64,000 nucleotides of DNA from Quadrisphaera sp. DSM 44207 (GTDB lineage Bacteria > Actinomycetota > Actinomycetes > Actinomycetales > Quadrisphaeraceae): NCBI RefSeq assembly GCF_900101335.1, contig NZ_FNKA01000002.1, positions 310,001-374,000 of the forward strand, read 5' to 3'. The stretch's first letter is position 1, and the number at the start of each line of letters is the position of its first letter. Shown here piece by piece: positions 55,610 through 64,000 of this stretch. The position numbers and the translations under genes were made by a program. A model generated the notes under the pieces. It did no database searches. It was given only the letters and a program-made list of their open reading frames with translations, and was not told where the DNA came from.

Positions 55610-56610
55610 GAGACCCTCACCCTCGGGTCGACGACGCCGTACAGCAGGTCCACGACGAGGTTGACCAGCGCGAAGACGACGGCGATGAACAGGATGTACC
55701 CCTGCAGGACGGCGTAGTCCAGCTGGCTGATCGCCTCGAACAGGTAGCTGCCGATGCCGTTGATGGCGAACACCGACTCGGTGAGCACGGCGCCGGAGAG
55801 CAGCAGCCCCGTCTGCAGGCCGATCGTGGTGATCACCGGCAGGAGGGCGTTGCGCAGCACGTGGCGCGTGCGCACCACCCGCGCCGCCAGACCCTTGGAC
55901 TGCGCGGTGCGCACGAAGTCCTCCCCGAGCACCTCGAGCACCGAGGCGCGCGTGATCCGCACGATGATCGCCAGCGGGATGGTGCCGAGCGCGATCCCGG
56001 GCAGCACCAGGTGCACCAGCGCGTCCCACGCGGCGTCCCACTCGGCGGTCAGCAGGCCGTCGAGGACGTAGAAGTCCGTCACGTGCGTGGCGTCGATGCG
56101 CACGCTCTGGCGCCCGTCGGTCGGCAGCCAGCCCAGCCACTGCGCGAAGACGAGCTTGAGCAGGTAGGCGAGGAAGAACACGGGGATCGTGACCCCGAGC
56201 AGCGAGCCGCCGACCGCCAGGCCGTCGAGCCACGTGCCGGCCCGGCGCGCCGCCAGGTAGCCCAGCGGCACGCCGAGGGCGACGGCGAAGAGCAGCGCCA
56301 CCACCGCCAGCTCGATCGTGGCGGGGAAGCGGCTGACGAAGCTCTCCACCACCGGCTCCCCGGTGTACCCGGAGGTGCCGAGGTCACCGGTGAGCACCTT
56401 GCGCACGTAGATGCCGAACTGCACCCACAGCGGCTCGTCGAAGCCGTACTGCTCGTTCACCTGCGCGATCCCGGCCTCGGTGGCGCGCTGGCCCAGCAGC
56501 GCCCGGGCGGGGTCCCCGGGCAGGGCCCGGGTCCACACGAAGAGCAGCACCACCAGGCCGGCCAGCACGGGCACCATCAGCAGCAGCCGGCGGACGACGA
56601 AGCGCAGCAC
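55606..56610 (-). CDS. dppB: Peptide ABC transporter permease (DppB-type)
   Basis: A 334-residue permease with six TM helices. The N-terminal signature VVRRLLLMVPVLAGLVVLLFVW is followed by LPGDPARALLG. The EAA loop is FVRTAQSKGLAARVVRTRHVLRNALLPVI. The usual order dppA-B-C-D-F on one strand indicates a single operon. It lies 50 bp after dppA. Confidence 0.95.
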   Translation of the reverse strand: MLRFVVRRLLLMVPVLAGLVVLLFVWTRALPGDPARALLGQRATEAGIAQVNEQYGFDEPLWVQFGIYVRKVLTGDLGTSGYTGEPVVESFVSRFPATIELAVVALLFAVALGVPLGYLAARRAGTWLDGLAVGGSLLGVTIPVFFLAYLLKLVFAQWLGWLPTDGRQSVRIDATHVTDFYVLDGLLTAEWDAAWDALVHLVLPGIALGTIPLAIIVRITRASVLEVLGEDFVRTAQSKGLAARVVRTRHVLRNALLPVITTIGLQTGLLLSGAVLTESVFAINGIGSYLFEAISQLDYAVLQGYILFIAVVFALVNLVVDLLYGVVDPRVRVS

Positions 56611-56660
56611 CGCTCACCTCCCCCGGGTGCGCGAGGCCCGGGGCCGGGAGGGCGCGGTGC

Positions 56661-58349
56661 TCACTCCTCGGCGAGGGTGATGGTGTTCCACACCTCGTCC
56701 TGCACCGGGCTGGGCTCGAAGCCCTGCACCCGCGGGGCGAAGGCCAGGGACGGCACCGGGTGCGCCAGCGGCACGCCCGGCACGCGCTCGGCGATCTGCT
56801 GGTTGATCGCCTGGTACGCCGGCTCCTGCTCCTCGACGGTCGGCAGGCCGCGCGCGGCGGTCAGGGCGTCGAACAGCTGCTGGTCCTCGAAGCCCCACTC
56901 CGGCGTGGCGGTGCCGAAGAACGTGCCCACGAAGTTGTCCGGGTCGTTGTAGTCGCCGGTCCAGCCGAGCAGGTGGATGCCGTGGTCCGGGGTGCCGTTG
57001 ATGCGGTCGAGGTAGTTCGTCCACTGGTCGGCGACCGGGTCCAGCGTGATGCCCACGGCCTGCAGCTGCCCCTGCAGGGCGATGAAGGTGTCCTCCGGGG
57101 TGGGCATGTACGGGCGGGAGACGTCGGTGGGGTAGTTGAACGTCAGCGTCAGGTCGCTCGCGCCGGCCTCGGCGAGCAGCTGGCGCGCCCGGTCGGGATC
57201 GTGCTCGTACGTCGTCACGTCCGGGTCGTAGCCGTTGACGAGGTCGGGCATGAACTGCGTCGCCGCCTCGGTGCCCTCCGGCAGCGACTGGCTGATGAGC
57301 GCGTCGCGGTCGACCGCGTGCGCGATCGCCTGGCGCACCCGCAGGTCCTGCAGCTCCGGGACGGCCTGGTTGAAGCCGAGGTAGAGGATGTTGAAGGCAG
57401 GGCGCTGGGCGATGGTGAACCCGCCGTCCTCCAGGCCGGCGAGGTCGCCGGGCGCCACGAGGTCGTAGCCGTCGATCTCCCCCGCCTGCAGCGCCTGCAG
57501 GCGGGCGTTGCCGTCGGGGATGACGCGGACGACGGCCTCGTCGACGCTCGCCGCCTCGCCCCAGTACTCCTCGTTGCGCTCGAGGACGACCTGCTGGCCG
57601 CGCTCCCAGCTGGCGAAGCGGAACGGGCCCGTGCCGGTCGGGTGCGCGGTGGCGTACTCGGAGAAGCGCGGGTCCTCCTCGCTGCCCTCGGTGCCGTCGG
57701 CGGCGTGCTGCTCCATGGCCGTGGGGCTCTGCATGGAGAACGCGGGCAGCGACAGGGCCTGGACGAACCCGGCGAAGGGCTGGGTGAGGGTGACGGTGGC
57801 CCGCAGCTCCTCGTCGGCGGTGCAGCCGCCGTAGACGCCGCCCTGCAGGCTCGGGTCCTCGCTGGTGGCGAAGCCGCGGAAGAGCTTGCCGTAGTAGTAC
57901 GACAGGTTCGGGCTCTGGTTGACCCCGGTCCACTGGTGCCAGCGGTCGAAGTTCGCGCAGACGGCCTCGGCGTCGAACGCGGTGCCGTCGTGGAAGGTCA
58001 CGCCGTCCTGCAGCGTGAAGGTGTGGGAGAGGCCGTCGTCGCTGCTCGTCCAGTCGGTGGCCAGCAGCGGCGCCGGGTCCGCGGTGCCGGGCACCGTGCC
58101 CACCAGGCCCTCGAAGATCTGGCGGGCCACGCGGAAGGTCTCCCCGTCGGAGGCGAACGCCGGGTCGAGCATGACCGGGTCCGAGGACGCGGCGAAGACG
58201 AACGCGCCGCCCCCGCCGCCCCCGCCGCCCTCCGCGCCGGCGGCGTCCCCGCCGGCGTCGCGCTCGCTGGCCACGCAGCCGCTCAGGGACGCCCCGAGCG
58301 CCAGGGCGCCCAGGACAGCCAGGGGACGTCGGAACCTCATCGGTCGCAT
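56661..58349 (-). CDS. dppA: Peptide-binding lipoprotein of the ABC importer (DppA-type)
   Basis: A 562-residue SBP family 5 protein. LAVLGALALGASLSGC is the lipoprotein signal with lipobox LSGC (Cys25). A poly-Gly run (GGGGGGGG, about 41-48) tethers the domain. The SBP5 motif FAASSDPVMLDPAFASDGETFRVARQIFEGL is clear. The rest is a two-lobed periplasmic-type domain, including HAVDRDALI. Start ATG 58349 with GAGAGG 5 bp upstream; ATG 58340 is in frame. Substrate cannot be told from sequence (di/oligopeptide or other). Confidence 0.94.
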   Translation of the reverse strand: MRPMRFRRPLAVLGALALGASLSGCVASERDAGGDAAGAEGGGGGGGGAFVFAASSDPVMLDPAFASDGETFRVARQIFEGLVGTVPGTADPAPLLATDWTSSDDGLSHTFTLQDGVTFHDGTAFDAEAVCANFDRWHQWTGVNQSPNLSYYYGKLFRGFATSEDPSLQGGVYGGCTADEELRATVTLTQPFAGFVQALSLPAFSMQSPTAMEQHAADGTEGSEEDPRFSEYATAHPTGTGPFRFASWERGQQVVLERNEEYWGEAASVDEAVVRVIPDGNARLQALQAGEIDGYDLVAPGDLAGLEDGGFTIAQRPAFNILYLGFNQAVPELQDLRVRQAIAHAVDRDALISQSLPEGTEAATQFMPDLVNGYDPDVTTYEHDPDRARQLLAEAGASDLTLTFNYPTDVSRPYMPTPEDTFIALQGQLQAVGITLDPVADQWTNYLDRINGTPDHGIHLLGWTGDYNDPDNFVGTFFGTATPEWGFEDQQLFDALTAARGLPTVEEQEPAYQAINQQIAERVPGVPLAHPVPSLAFAPRVQGFEPSPVQDEVWNTITLAEE

Positions 58350-58426
58350 GGGGGCCTCTCGAGCGCCGGACGGGTGTCGGTGCCGGCACGCTAGCGCTGC
58401 CGCGGGCCCGCCAGGACCCCGGCAGG

Positions 58427-59158
58427 TCACGATCCGGACACGCCGGCCGCGCCGCCCGCGCCGGTGAGCGCGTCCTCGGCGTCGCCGGCGGCCACCCGCG
58501 CCAGCCACGGCAGGTCCAGGCCCCGCAGGGTCGGCACGCGCACCAGGCCGGGGGCCGGGTCCAGGGGGACGACGTGCGGGACCCCGACGGTGGGCACGCC
58601 GGCCGCCAGCGCGCTGGCCACGCCGGTGCGCGAGTCCTCCAGGGCCACGCACGCGCCCGGGTCGACGCCGAGGGCGCGGGCGGCCTGCAGGTAGGGGTCC
58701 GGCGCCGGCTTGGGGCGGGCCGCGGTGTCGCCGGTGACCACGGCGGCGAAGGCGCCCTCCGGCGCGCGGCGGACGACCTCGTGCGCCAGGGAGGACCAGG
58801 ACATCGTCACCAGCGCGCAGGGCACGCCGCCCGCGAGCACCGCGGTCAGCAGCTCCAGCGCCCCGGGGCGCCACGAGACCCGCTCCCGCACGGCGGCGAG
58901 GACGCGCTCGGTCAGCCCCTGCACGATCTCCTCGGTGCCCAGGCGCACCCCGCCCTCGCGCTGCAGCACGCCGGCGGAGACCCGCAGGTCGCTGCCGACG
59001 AGGCTGCGGGCCAGCTCGAGCGACCAGGACCGCCCGTGCTCGCGGACCAGCGCGAACTCCGCCTCCACCCAGGACGGCTCGGTGTCGACGAGGGTGCCGT
59101 CCATGTCCCACAGGACGGCGGCGGGCGGGCCGGGCGGTGCGGCCGGGGTGCTGCTCAC
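58427..59158 (-). CDS. HAD-superfamily phosphatase
   Basis: A 243-residue HAD hydrolase with a helical cap. Motif I VLWDMDGTLVDTEPSW, motif II VTMSWSS (Thr/Ser), motif III with Lys in RPKPAPDPYL and motif IV VALEDSRTGVASALAAG. The cap-1 helical domain is about 25-95. It probably dephosphorylates a small sugar phosphate or nucleotide. GTG 59158 lies 9 bp from TACGCT (minus). 77 bp upstream of dppA. Confidence 0.92.
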   Translation of the reverse strand: MSSTPAAPPGPPAAVLWDMDGTLVDTEPSWVEAEFALVREHGRSWSLELARSLVGSDLRVSAGVLQREGGVRLGTEEIVQGLTERVLAAVRERVSWRPGALELLTAVLAGGVPCALVTMSWSSLAHEVVRRAPEGAFAAVVTGDTAARPKPAPDPYLQAARALGVDPGACVALEDSRTGVASALAAGVPTVGVPHVVPLDPAPGLVRVPTLRGLDLPWLARVAAGDAEDALTGAGGAAGVSGS

Positions 59159-59206
59159 GGTCCCGGGAGCGTACGTCCGCCGCCCCGCCCTGACCCGCTC
59201 CGGGCG

Positions 59207-61798
59207 CTACCCCGCGAGCGCCGCGGCCGGCGGGGTGCGCGCCGCGCGGCGTCCGGGCAGCACCGAGGCCAGCAGCCCGGCGGCCACCGCCACGGCGAGG
59301 ACGGCGCCCAGGTGCGCCCACGGGACGGCGAGCGCGGCGGGCCCGTCCCCGACGGCGTCGCCCAGGACCGCGGCCGTCCCCACCCAGCCGTACAGGGTGC
59401 CGAGGCCGACGCCGAGCAGCGCTCCGACGCCGGCGACGAGGGCCCCCTCCAGGGCGAGCATGCCGCGCAGCTGGCGGCGCGTGAGGCCCAGGGCGCGCAG
59501 CAGGGCCGACTCCCGGGTGCGCTCGAGCACCGACAGCGACAGCGTGTTGGCGACGCCGATCAGGGCGATGAGCACGGCCACCGCGAGCAGGGCCACGACG
59601 ACCAGCAGCATCGTGTCGATGACCTGCTCGAAGCCCGCCCGCTCCGCCGCCGAGCCCTCGACCAGCACCGCGGCGTCCGGAGCGCGGCTGACGGCGTCCT
59701 GGACGGCGTCCACGACCCGCACCGCGTCCGCGTCCGCGTCCAGGCGCAGCCACAGGCGGGTGGTGGGCGCCTGCGGGTCGAGCGCGGCCAGGTCCGCGGC
59801 GGTGGCGACGAGGCCGTCGCCGGGCAGCGGGGTCACCTGCGCTCGCAGGACGGTGCCGGGCGCGGTGCCCGCGGCGGCTCCGGCGCCCTGAGCGGTGGAG
59901 ATCGCCAGGTCCTGCCCGGAGGTGATGCCCAGGTCGGCGGCGAGGGCCTCGGGCACGACGACGACCCCGTCCGCCAGCGGCGCCAGGGCCGCCGGTGAGG
60001 CCACCACCGCGCGGGCAGCGGCGGGGTCGACGCCGCGCACGGGCAGGTCCGCGGCCTCGGCCCCGGCGCCGCCCGGCAGGACGACGTCGGCGCGCGCCTC
60101 CGCCAGGCCCACGGCGCGCTCCACGCCGTCCACCGCGCCGACGGCGCGCACCAGGGCCGCCTCCAGGGCGGTCGGCGGCGCGGCCGCCGAGCTGACCGAG
60201 ACGTCGACGGGCCACTGCTCGTCCAGCGCCTCGTCGAGGGTCGCCTGCGTGCTGGCGGCCCCCACCGCCATGCAGGAGACGAGGGTGACGCCGATCAGCA
60301 GCGCGCTGGTCGTCGTCGCCGTGCGCCGCGGGTCGCGCACGGCGTTGGCCGCGGCGACGCGGGCCGGCCCGCCGCCGACGAGCGCCGCGAGGCGGCCCAG
60401 GGCGCCGACGGCGCGCGGGACGACGAGCACCGCGCCGAGCAGGACCCCGGTGAAGGAGAGCATCCCCCCGCCCAGGGCCAGCAGCAGGCCCGCGCCCGAC
60501 CCGCCCGGGGACAGCGCCAGGCCGCCGCCCAGCAGCGCCGCGCCGCTCGCCACGAGCAGCGCGGCGCTCGCCGCGCGCCAGCGCGAGGCGCGCGTGCGCA
60601 GGTCGGGGGCCTGCGGCGGGCGCAGCGCGGCCAGCGGCGCCACCGCGGTGGCGGCCCGCGCCGGGGCCAGGGCCGCCAGGAGCGTCGCCAGGACCCCCAG
60701 GGCCACCGGCACGGCGACGCTGGTGGCGGTCACCTCCACCGAGCCGGGCACCGGCACGCTCGACTGAGCGCGCGAGAGCACCGCGGCGGCGGCGGCCGCC
60801 AGGCCCGTGCCGACGGCGACGCCGGCGGAGGAGGCGAGGAGCCCGGTGGCCAGGGCCTCGGCGAGCACGCCCGCGCGCACCTGCCTCCGGGTGGCGCCGA
60901 CGCAGCGCAGCAGCGCCAGCTGGCGGGTGCGCTGGGCCACGAGCACCGCGAGGGTGTTGGTGATGACGAGGCCGGCGACGAACAGCGCCAGGACGGCGAA
61001 GGCGAGGACGGCCCCGGTGAGCACGTCGGTGCCGCTGGTGAGGCTGTCGACGGCGACCCGGGCCTGCTCCTCCGCGGTGCGGGCCACGGCGCCGCGACCC
61101 TCCAGCGCGCCGGCGACCTGCGCGCGCAGCTCCTCGGGGCTGGTGCCCTCGGCGGCGACGGCGTGGACGGCCTCGTAGGGCGCGCCCGCCTCCCCCGTCG
61201 CGTCGCCGGCCCACGCGAGCACCTGCTCGGGCGCGGCGAGGGCCGGCGCGAGGCCGGAGGCCGGGCCGCCGGGCACGGCGAGCAGCCCCGTCACGACGGC
61301 CGGCTCGTCCCGGTGCACGACCGCGCCGCCGGCCGGGTCGACGTCGAAGGTGCGCACCAGCACGTCGTCCCCGACCCCGGCGCCCAGCCGCTCGGCGACG
61401 TCCGCGCCGAGCGCCAGGCCCCCCGGCCCCTCGGGCAGGGCGCCCTCGAGGACCTCGGAGGTGCGCAAGGCCGGCACGGACGGCACACCGGTGACGGAGG
61501 CGTACTGGGAGCGGCCGCCGGCGAGGAGCTCGACGTGGGTGCTGGCCCGCCCGTCGGCGCCCGCCGCGCCGGGCAGCGCCCGCACGGCGCTCACGGCGGC
61601 CTCGTCCAGCGGCTGCCCGGTCACGACGACGTCGGCGCCGGCGTAGCCGGCGGCCACGGACGCGGAGGCGGTGCGCTGCAGCAGCCCGCTGCCGAGCAGC
61701 ACGGCCGTGACGAAGGCCGTCCCGAGGACGATCGCGAGACCGGCGGCGAGCAGGCGGCCGCGGCTGCCGGCGCTCAGGCGCCACGTCGTGGTGAGCAT
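59207..61798 (-). CDS. MacB-like FtsX-domain ABC permease
   Basis: An 863-residue permease with two FtsX-type modules. TM 1 is at about 18-40, followed by a large extracytoplasmic domain (45-255), TMs near 265-370, an insertion with two more TMs (about 420-475), then a second extracytoplasmic domain (505-710) and the final TMs (about 730-855). NTLAVLVAQRTRQLALLRCVGATRRQV and NTLSLSVLERTRESALLRALGLTRRQL are the twin FtsX signatures. Such mechanotransmission-type transporters export lipids or antibiotics or regulate envelope proteins. The ATG overlaps the ATPase stop by 1 nt (TGATG). Confidence 0.94.
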   Translation of the reverse strand: MLTTTWRLSAGSRGRLLAAGLAIVLGTAFVTAVLLGSGLLQRTASASVAAGYAGADVVVTGQPLDEAAVSAVRALPGAAGADGRASTHVELLAGGRSQYASVTGVPSVPALRTSEVLEGALPEGPGGLALGADVAERLGAGVGDDVLVRTFDVDPAGGAVVHRDEPAVVTGLLAVPGGPASGLAPALAAPEQVLAWAGDATGEAGAPYEAVHAVAAEGTSPEELRAQVAGALEGRGAVARTAEEQARVAVDSLTSGTDVLTGAVLAFAVLALFVAGLVITNTLAVLVAQRTRQLALLRCVGATRRQVRAGVLAEALATGLLASSAGVAVGTGLAAAAAAVLSRAQSSVPVPGSVEVTATSVAVPVALGVLATLLAALAPARAATAVAPLAALRPPQAPDLRTRASRWRAASAALLVASGAALLGGGLALSPGGSGAGLLLALGGGMLSFTGVLLGAVLVVPRAVGALGRLAALVGGGPARVAAANAVRDPRRTATTTSALLIGVTLVSCMAVGAASTQATLDEALDEQWPVDVSVSSAAAPPTALEAALVRAVGAVDGVERAVGLAEARADVVLPGGAGAEAADLPVRGVDPAAARAVVASPAALAPLADGVVVVPEALAADLGITSGQDLAISTAQGAGAAAGTAPGTVLRAQVTPLPGDGLVATAADLAALDPQAPTTRLWLRLDADADAVRVVDAVQDAVSRAPDAAVLVEGSAAERAGFEQVIDTMLLVVVALLAVAVLIALIGVANTLSLSVLERTRESALLRALGLTRRQLRGMLALEGALVAGVGALLGVGLGTLYGWVGTAAVLGDAVGDGPAALAVPWAHLGAVLAVAVAAGLLASVLPGRRAARTPPAAALAG

Positions 61799-62661
61799 CA
61801 GGCCCCGCCCCCCGTCCCGGAGGGGGCCTCCAGGGCGCCCAGCGCCGAGAGCACCGACTCCGGGGTGGGCCGGTCGACCTCGCCGGCGAGGCGGCCGTCG
61901 GCGAGCAGCACCACGCGGTCCGCGTGCGCGGCGGCCACCGGGTCGTGGGTGACCATGACGACGGTCTGGCCCAGCTCGCGCACGCTGCGACGCAGGAGCG
62001 CCAGCACCTCCGCGCCCGAGCGGGAGTCCAGGTTCCCGGTCGGCTCGTCGGCGAAGACGACCTCCGGGCGGGTGATCAGGGCGCGGGCGATGGCGACGCG
62101 CTGCTGCTGCCCGCCGGAGAGCTCGCCGGGCCGGTGACCCATCCGCGCCTCGATGCCGAGGACGTCCACGAGCGCGGCCAGCCACTCCCGGTCGATGCGG
62201 GGACGGCGTCCGGCCAGCTCCAGCGGCAGCAGCACGTTCTGCTCCGCGGTCAGCATCGGCAGGAGGTTGAAGGACTGGAAGACGAAGCCCAGGCGCCGGC
62301 GGCGCAGCAGCGTCAGCGCGGTGTCGTCCAGCGCGGTCAGCTCGGTGTCCCCGAGGAAGACCCGCCCGCTGGTCGCCGCGTCCAGGCCGGCAAGGCAGTG
62401 CAGCAGGGTGGACTTCCCGGAGCCGGACGGACCCATGATCGCGGTCAAGCGCCCGCGGTCGAAGGCGACGTCCACGCCGCTGAGCGCCGCGACGGCGGCC
62501 TCGGCGCGCCCGTAGGTCTTGTGCAGGTCCGCGCACCGCACCGCGGCGCCGCCCCGGGGGACCGGCGGGGGGACCGGTGGGGGGACGCGCGAGGGGGTGG
62601 GCGCCGCGACGGCGCTGTCGGGACGGGCGGAGCGGGTCGCGTCGATCGGCATGCCGACCAT
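61798..62661 (-). CDS. ABC transporter ATP-binding protein (MacB/LolD-like)
   Basis: A 287-residue ATPase partnering the FtsX permease. Walker [11 protein letters not shown]-loop [10 protein letters not shown], signature [15 protein letters not shown], Walker [14 protein letters not shown]-loop VTHD. The N-terminus has a Pro-rich stretch ([10 protein letters not shown]) made by a short repeat. ATG 62661 or 62652 are both possible starts. It overlaps the permease start by one base, so it is one operon. Confidence 0.94.
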   Translation of the reverse strand: MVGMPIDATRSARPDSAVAAPTPSRVPPPVPPPVPRGGAAVRCADLHKTYGRAEAAVAALSGVDVAFDRGRLTAIMGPSGSGKSTLLHCLAGLDAATSGRVFLGDTELTALDDTALTLLRRRRLGFVFQSFNLLPMLTAEQNVLLPLELAGRRPRIDREWLAALVDVLGIEARMGHRPGELSGGQQQRVAIARALITRPEVVFADEPTGNLDSRSGAEVLALLRRSVRELGQTVVMVTHDPVAAAHADRVVLLADGRLAGEVDRPTPESVLSALGALEAPSGTGGGA

Positions 62662-62823
62662 GCTGGGAGCCGGCGCGACGGAGGGCGTCGGAGCACGGGC
62701 TGATCCCGCCGTCCACCCCGGGGATGACGCGGCGCCCCCACCCCAGCACCCGGCCCCGCCCCCGGCCGCTGGTCCTAGGCTGGAGCGGGAGCGGTCCGCG
62801 GGGGCCGCCGAGGAGGGGATGGC

Positions 62824-63693
62824 GTGACCTCGAGCGATCCGTCGGGGCTGTCGGCACTGGACGGGCCGGTGGTGCTGGCCGCCTTCGAGGGCTGGAACGA
62901 CGCGGGCGAGGCGGCCAGCACGGCCGTGCAGCACCTGGAGGAGGTGTGGGGCGCCGAGCAGGTCGGCGAGCTCGACCCCGAGGACTACCACGACTTCCAG
63001 GTCAACCGGCCCCTGGTCAGCCTCGACGAGGACGGGCACCGGCGCATCAGCTGGCCCGTCACGCGCGTCAGCGTGGCCACCGCTCCCCGCTCCGGGCGCC
63101 GGGTGGTGCTCGTGCACGGCATCGAGCCGTCCATGCGCTGGCGCTCCTACACGCGCGAGCTGCTGGGGGTCGCGCGCGAGCACGGAGCGCGCACCGTCGT
63201 CACCCTCGGGGCGCTGCTGGCCGACGTCCCGCACACCCGCCCCATCCCGGTCTCCTCGACCACGGACGACGAGGACCTGCTGCGCCGCCTGTCCCTGGAG
63301 CGCTCCACCTACGAGGGGCCCACGGGCATCGTCGGCGTCCTCGCGGACGCGGCGGTCTCCAGCGGGCTGCCGTCGCTGTCCCTGTGGGCCGCGGTGCCGC
63401 ACTACGTGGGGCAGTCCCCCTCCCCCAAGGCCGTCCTGGCGCTGCTGGGCCGGGTCGAGGAGCTGCTCGGCGAGCCGGTGCCGCTCGGCGACCTCGTCGA
63501 CGACGCCCGGGCCTGGGAGCACGGCGTCGACGAGCTGGCCGGCGAGGACGCCGAGATCGGCGAGTACGTTCGCCAGCTGGAGGAGGCCAAGGACACCGCG
63601 GACCTGCCGGAGGCCTCCGGCGAGGCCATCGCGCGCGAGTTCGAGCGCTACCTGCGTCGCCGCCCCGAGGACGGACCGCCCTCCCGCGGGTGA
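62824..63693 (+). CDS. PAC2 family protein (proteasome assembly chaperone-like)
   Basis: A 289-residue protein. VVLAAFEGWNDAGEAASTAVQHLEE and YHDFQVNRPLVSLDEDGHRRISWP are conserved PAC2 blocks, followed by LVHGIEPSMRWRSYTRELL and GLPSLSLWAAVPHYVGQSPSPKAVLALL. The fold is shared with eukaryotic proteasome assembly chaperone 2 and archaeal PbaB. In Actinobacteria a link to the PrcAB proteasome is plausible but not shown here. GTG 62824 has GAGGAGGGG upstream. Convergent with mshC. Confidence 0.9.
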   Translation: MTSSDPSGLSALDGPVVLAAFEGWNDAGEAASTAVQHLEEVWGAEQVGELDPEDYHDFQVNRPLVSLDEDGHRRISWPVTRVSVATAPRSGRRVVLVHGIEPSMRWRSYTRELLGVAREHGARTVVTLGALLADVPHTRPIPVSSTTDDEDLLRRLSLERSTYEGPTGIVGVLADAAVSSGLPSLSLWAAVPHYVGQSPSPKAVLALLGRVEELLGEPVPLGDLVDDARAWEHGVDELAGEDAEIGEYVRQLEEAKDTADLPEASGEAIAREFERYLRRRPEDGPPSRG

Positions 63694-63814
63694 GCCGGCC
63701 GCTCCCTGCCCGCTGCACCTGCCCGCCCGCACGCGGGCGCTGTTCGCCGGCTCCGGCCTCAGCGCGGGCGCGGGCGCCGGTCGCGCCGCCGCGGCGCGTG
63801 CCGCCGCTGACCGC

Positions 63815-64000
63815 TCACAGGCGCACGCCGAGCAGGGCGTCCACCGCGCGCTCGACCAGCCCGGGCGCTCCCGCGGGCGGCGCGGCGGGCGGCGCGTCAC
63901 CCCGCCCGCCGGCCAGGCGCGCGTGCGCCCACGCGTCCACCACGGCCAGGGCCCCGGGCGCGTCCAGGTCCTCGGCCAGGCGCTCGCGCACCCCCGCCAG
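63815..64000 (-). CDS. mshC: Mycothiol ligase MshC, C-terminal part
   Basis: Only the last 61 codons are in the window; the gene continues beyond the right edge. The terminal sequence [21 protein letters not shown], then [16 protein letters not shown]-stop, matches the C-terminus of cysteine:glucosaminyl-inositol ligases. MshC joins cysteine to GlcN-Ins in mycothiol synthesis. A Gly/Ala/Pro-rich insertion ([15 protein letters not shown]) separates the two blocks. It is next to PAC2, as in many Actinobacteria. Confidence 0.85.
   Translation of the reverse strand: MAGVRERLAEDLDAPGALAVVDAWAHARLAGGRGDAPPAAPPAGAPGLVERAVDALLGVRL

Noticed and set aside
56661-61784. A 1707-codon minus-strand frame appearing to fuse an unknown protein to DppA
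   Set aside because: Only the part from 58349 onward is DppA with its own signal peptide and SD. The upstream part overlaps HAD and the ABC permease in another frame and is Arg/Ala-rich noise.

Overview
The window is a very GC-rich, gene-dense actinobacterial chromosome segment. Marker genes fix the group: a complete Pup-proteasome locus (mpa, dop, pup, prcB, prcA, pafA, pafB, pafC), the RNA polymerase-binding protein RbpA, the end of mshC (mycothiol synthesis), polyprenol-phosphate mannose synthase next to lnt, and helY beside tatA/tatC. The overall style suggests the Kineosporiales (Kineococcus-like), but that placement is inference. No rRNA, tRNA, CRISPR array or complete insertion sequence was recognised.

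Layout. 1-8.3 kb: C-terminus of a GCS2-type ligase, a conserved Gly-rich protein, pyruvate carboxylase, a broken histidine phosphatase, two small membrane proteins, and a divergent SDR/TetR pair. 8.3-14.1 kb is accessory in character: a truncated tyrosine recombinase bracketed by copies of an 11-bp AT-rich element, an orphan cytochrome P450 plus double-domain TcmI-type cyclase pair, a gene-free stretch, and a protein with three cold-shock domains. 14.3-26.9 kb: nitrilase, MerR/SDR pair, DUF5872 protein, GDPD and MFS pair, rbpA, an amidohydrolase-lnt-ppm operon, a 5'-3' exonuclease, a non-coding island with large nested inverted repeats, and an ICL/PEP-mutase-like enzyme.

27-49 kb is the conserved core, mostly on the minus strand: helY, tatC, tatA, pafC, pafB, two FKBP prolyl isomerases, pafA, prcA, prcB, pup, dop, mpa, trmI and an M50 protease. 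Plus-strand genes (DUF3866, a HEAT-repeat protein, DUF3054) are slotted between them. Pup is made ending in Gln, so Dop must deamidate it, PafA ligates it to targets, and Mpa (C-terminus Gln-Tyr-Leu) feeds targets to PrcAB. PafBC is the WYL-domain DNA-damage regulator. 48-64 kb: AddB-like nuclease, a GGDEF/EAL protein, a methyltransferase, a dppABCDF-type peptide transporter, a HAD phosphatase, a MacB-like ABC pair, a PAC2 protein and the end of mshC.

Two window-wide patterns stand out. First, at least 16 genes have a TANNNT-like hexamer 6-8 bp before the start codon and no ribosome binding site, which implies pervasive leaderless transcription. Second, the element TTCCGTTATCA occurs six times, always between genes. 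Short in-frame tandem repeats are also unusually common in protein termini and linkers.
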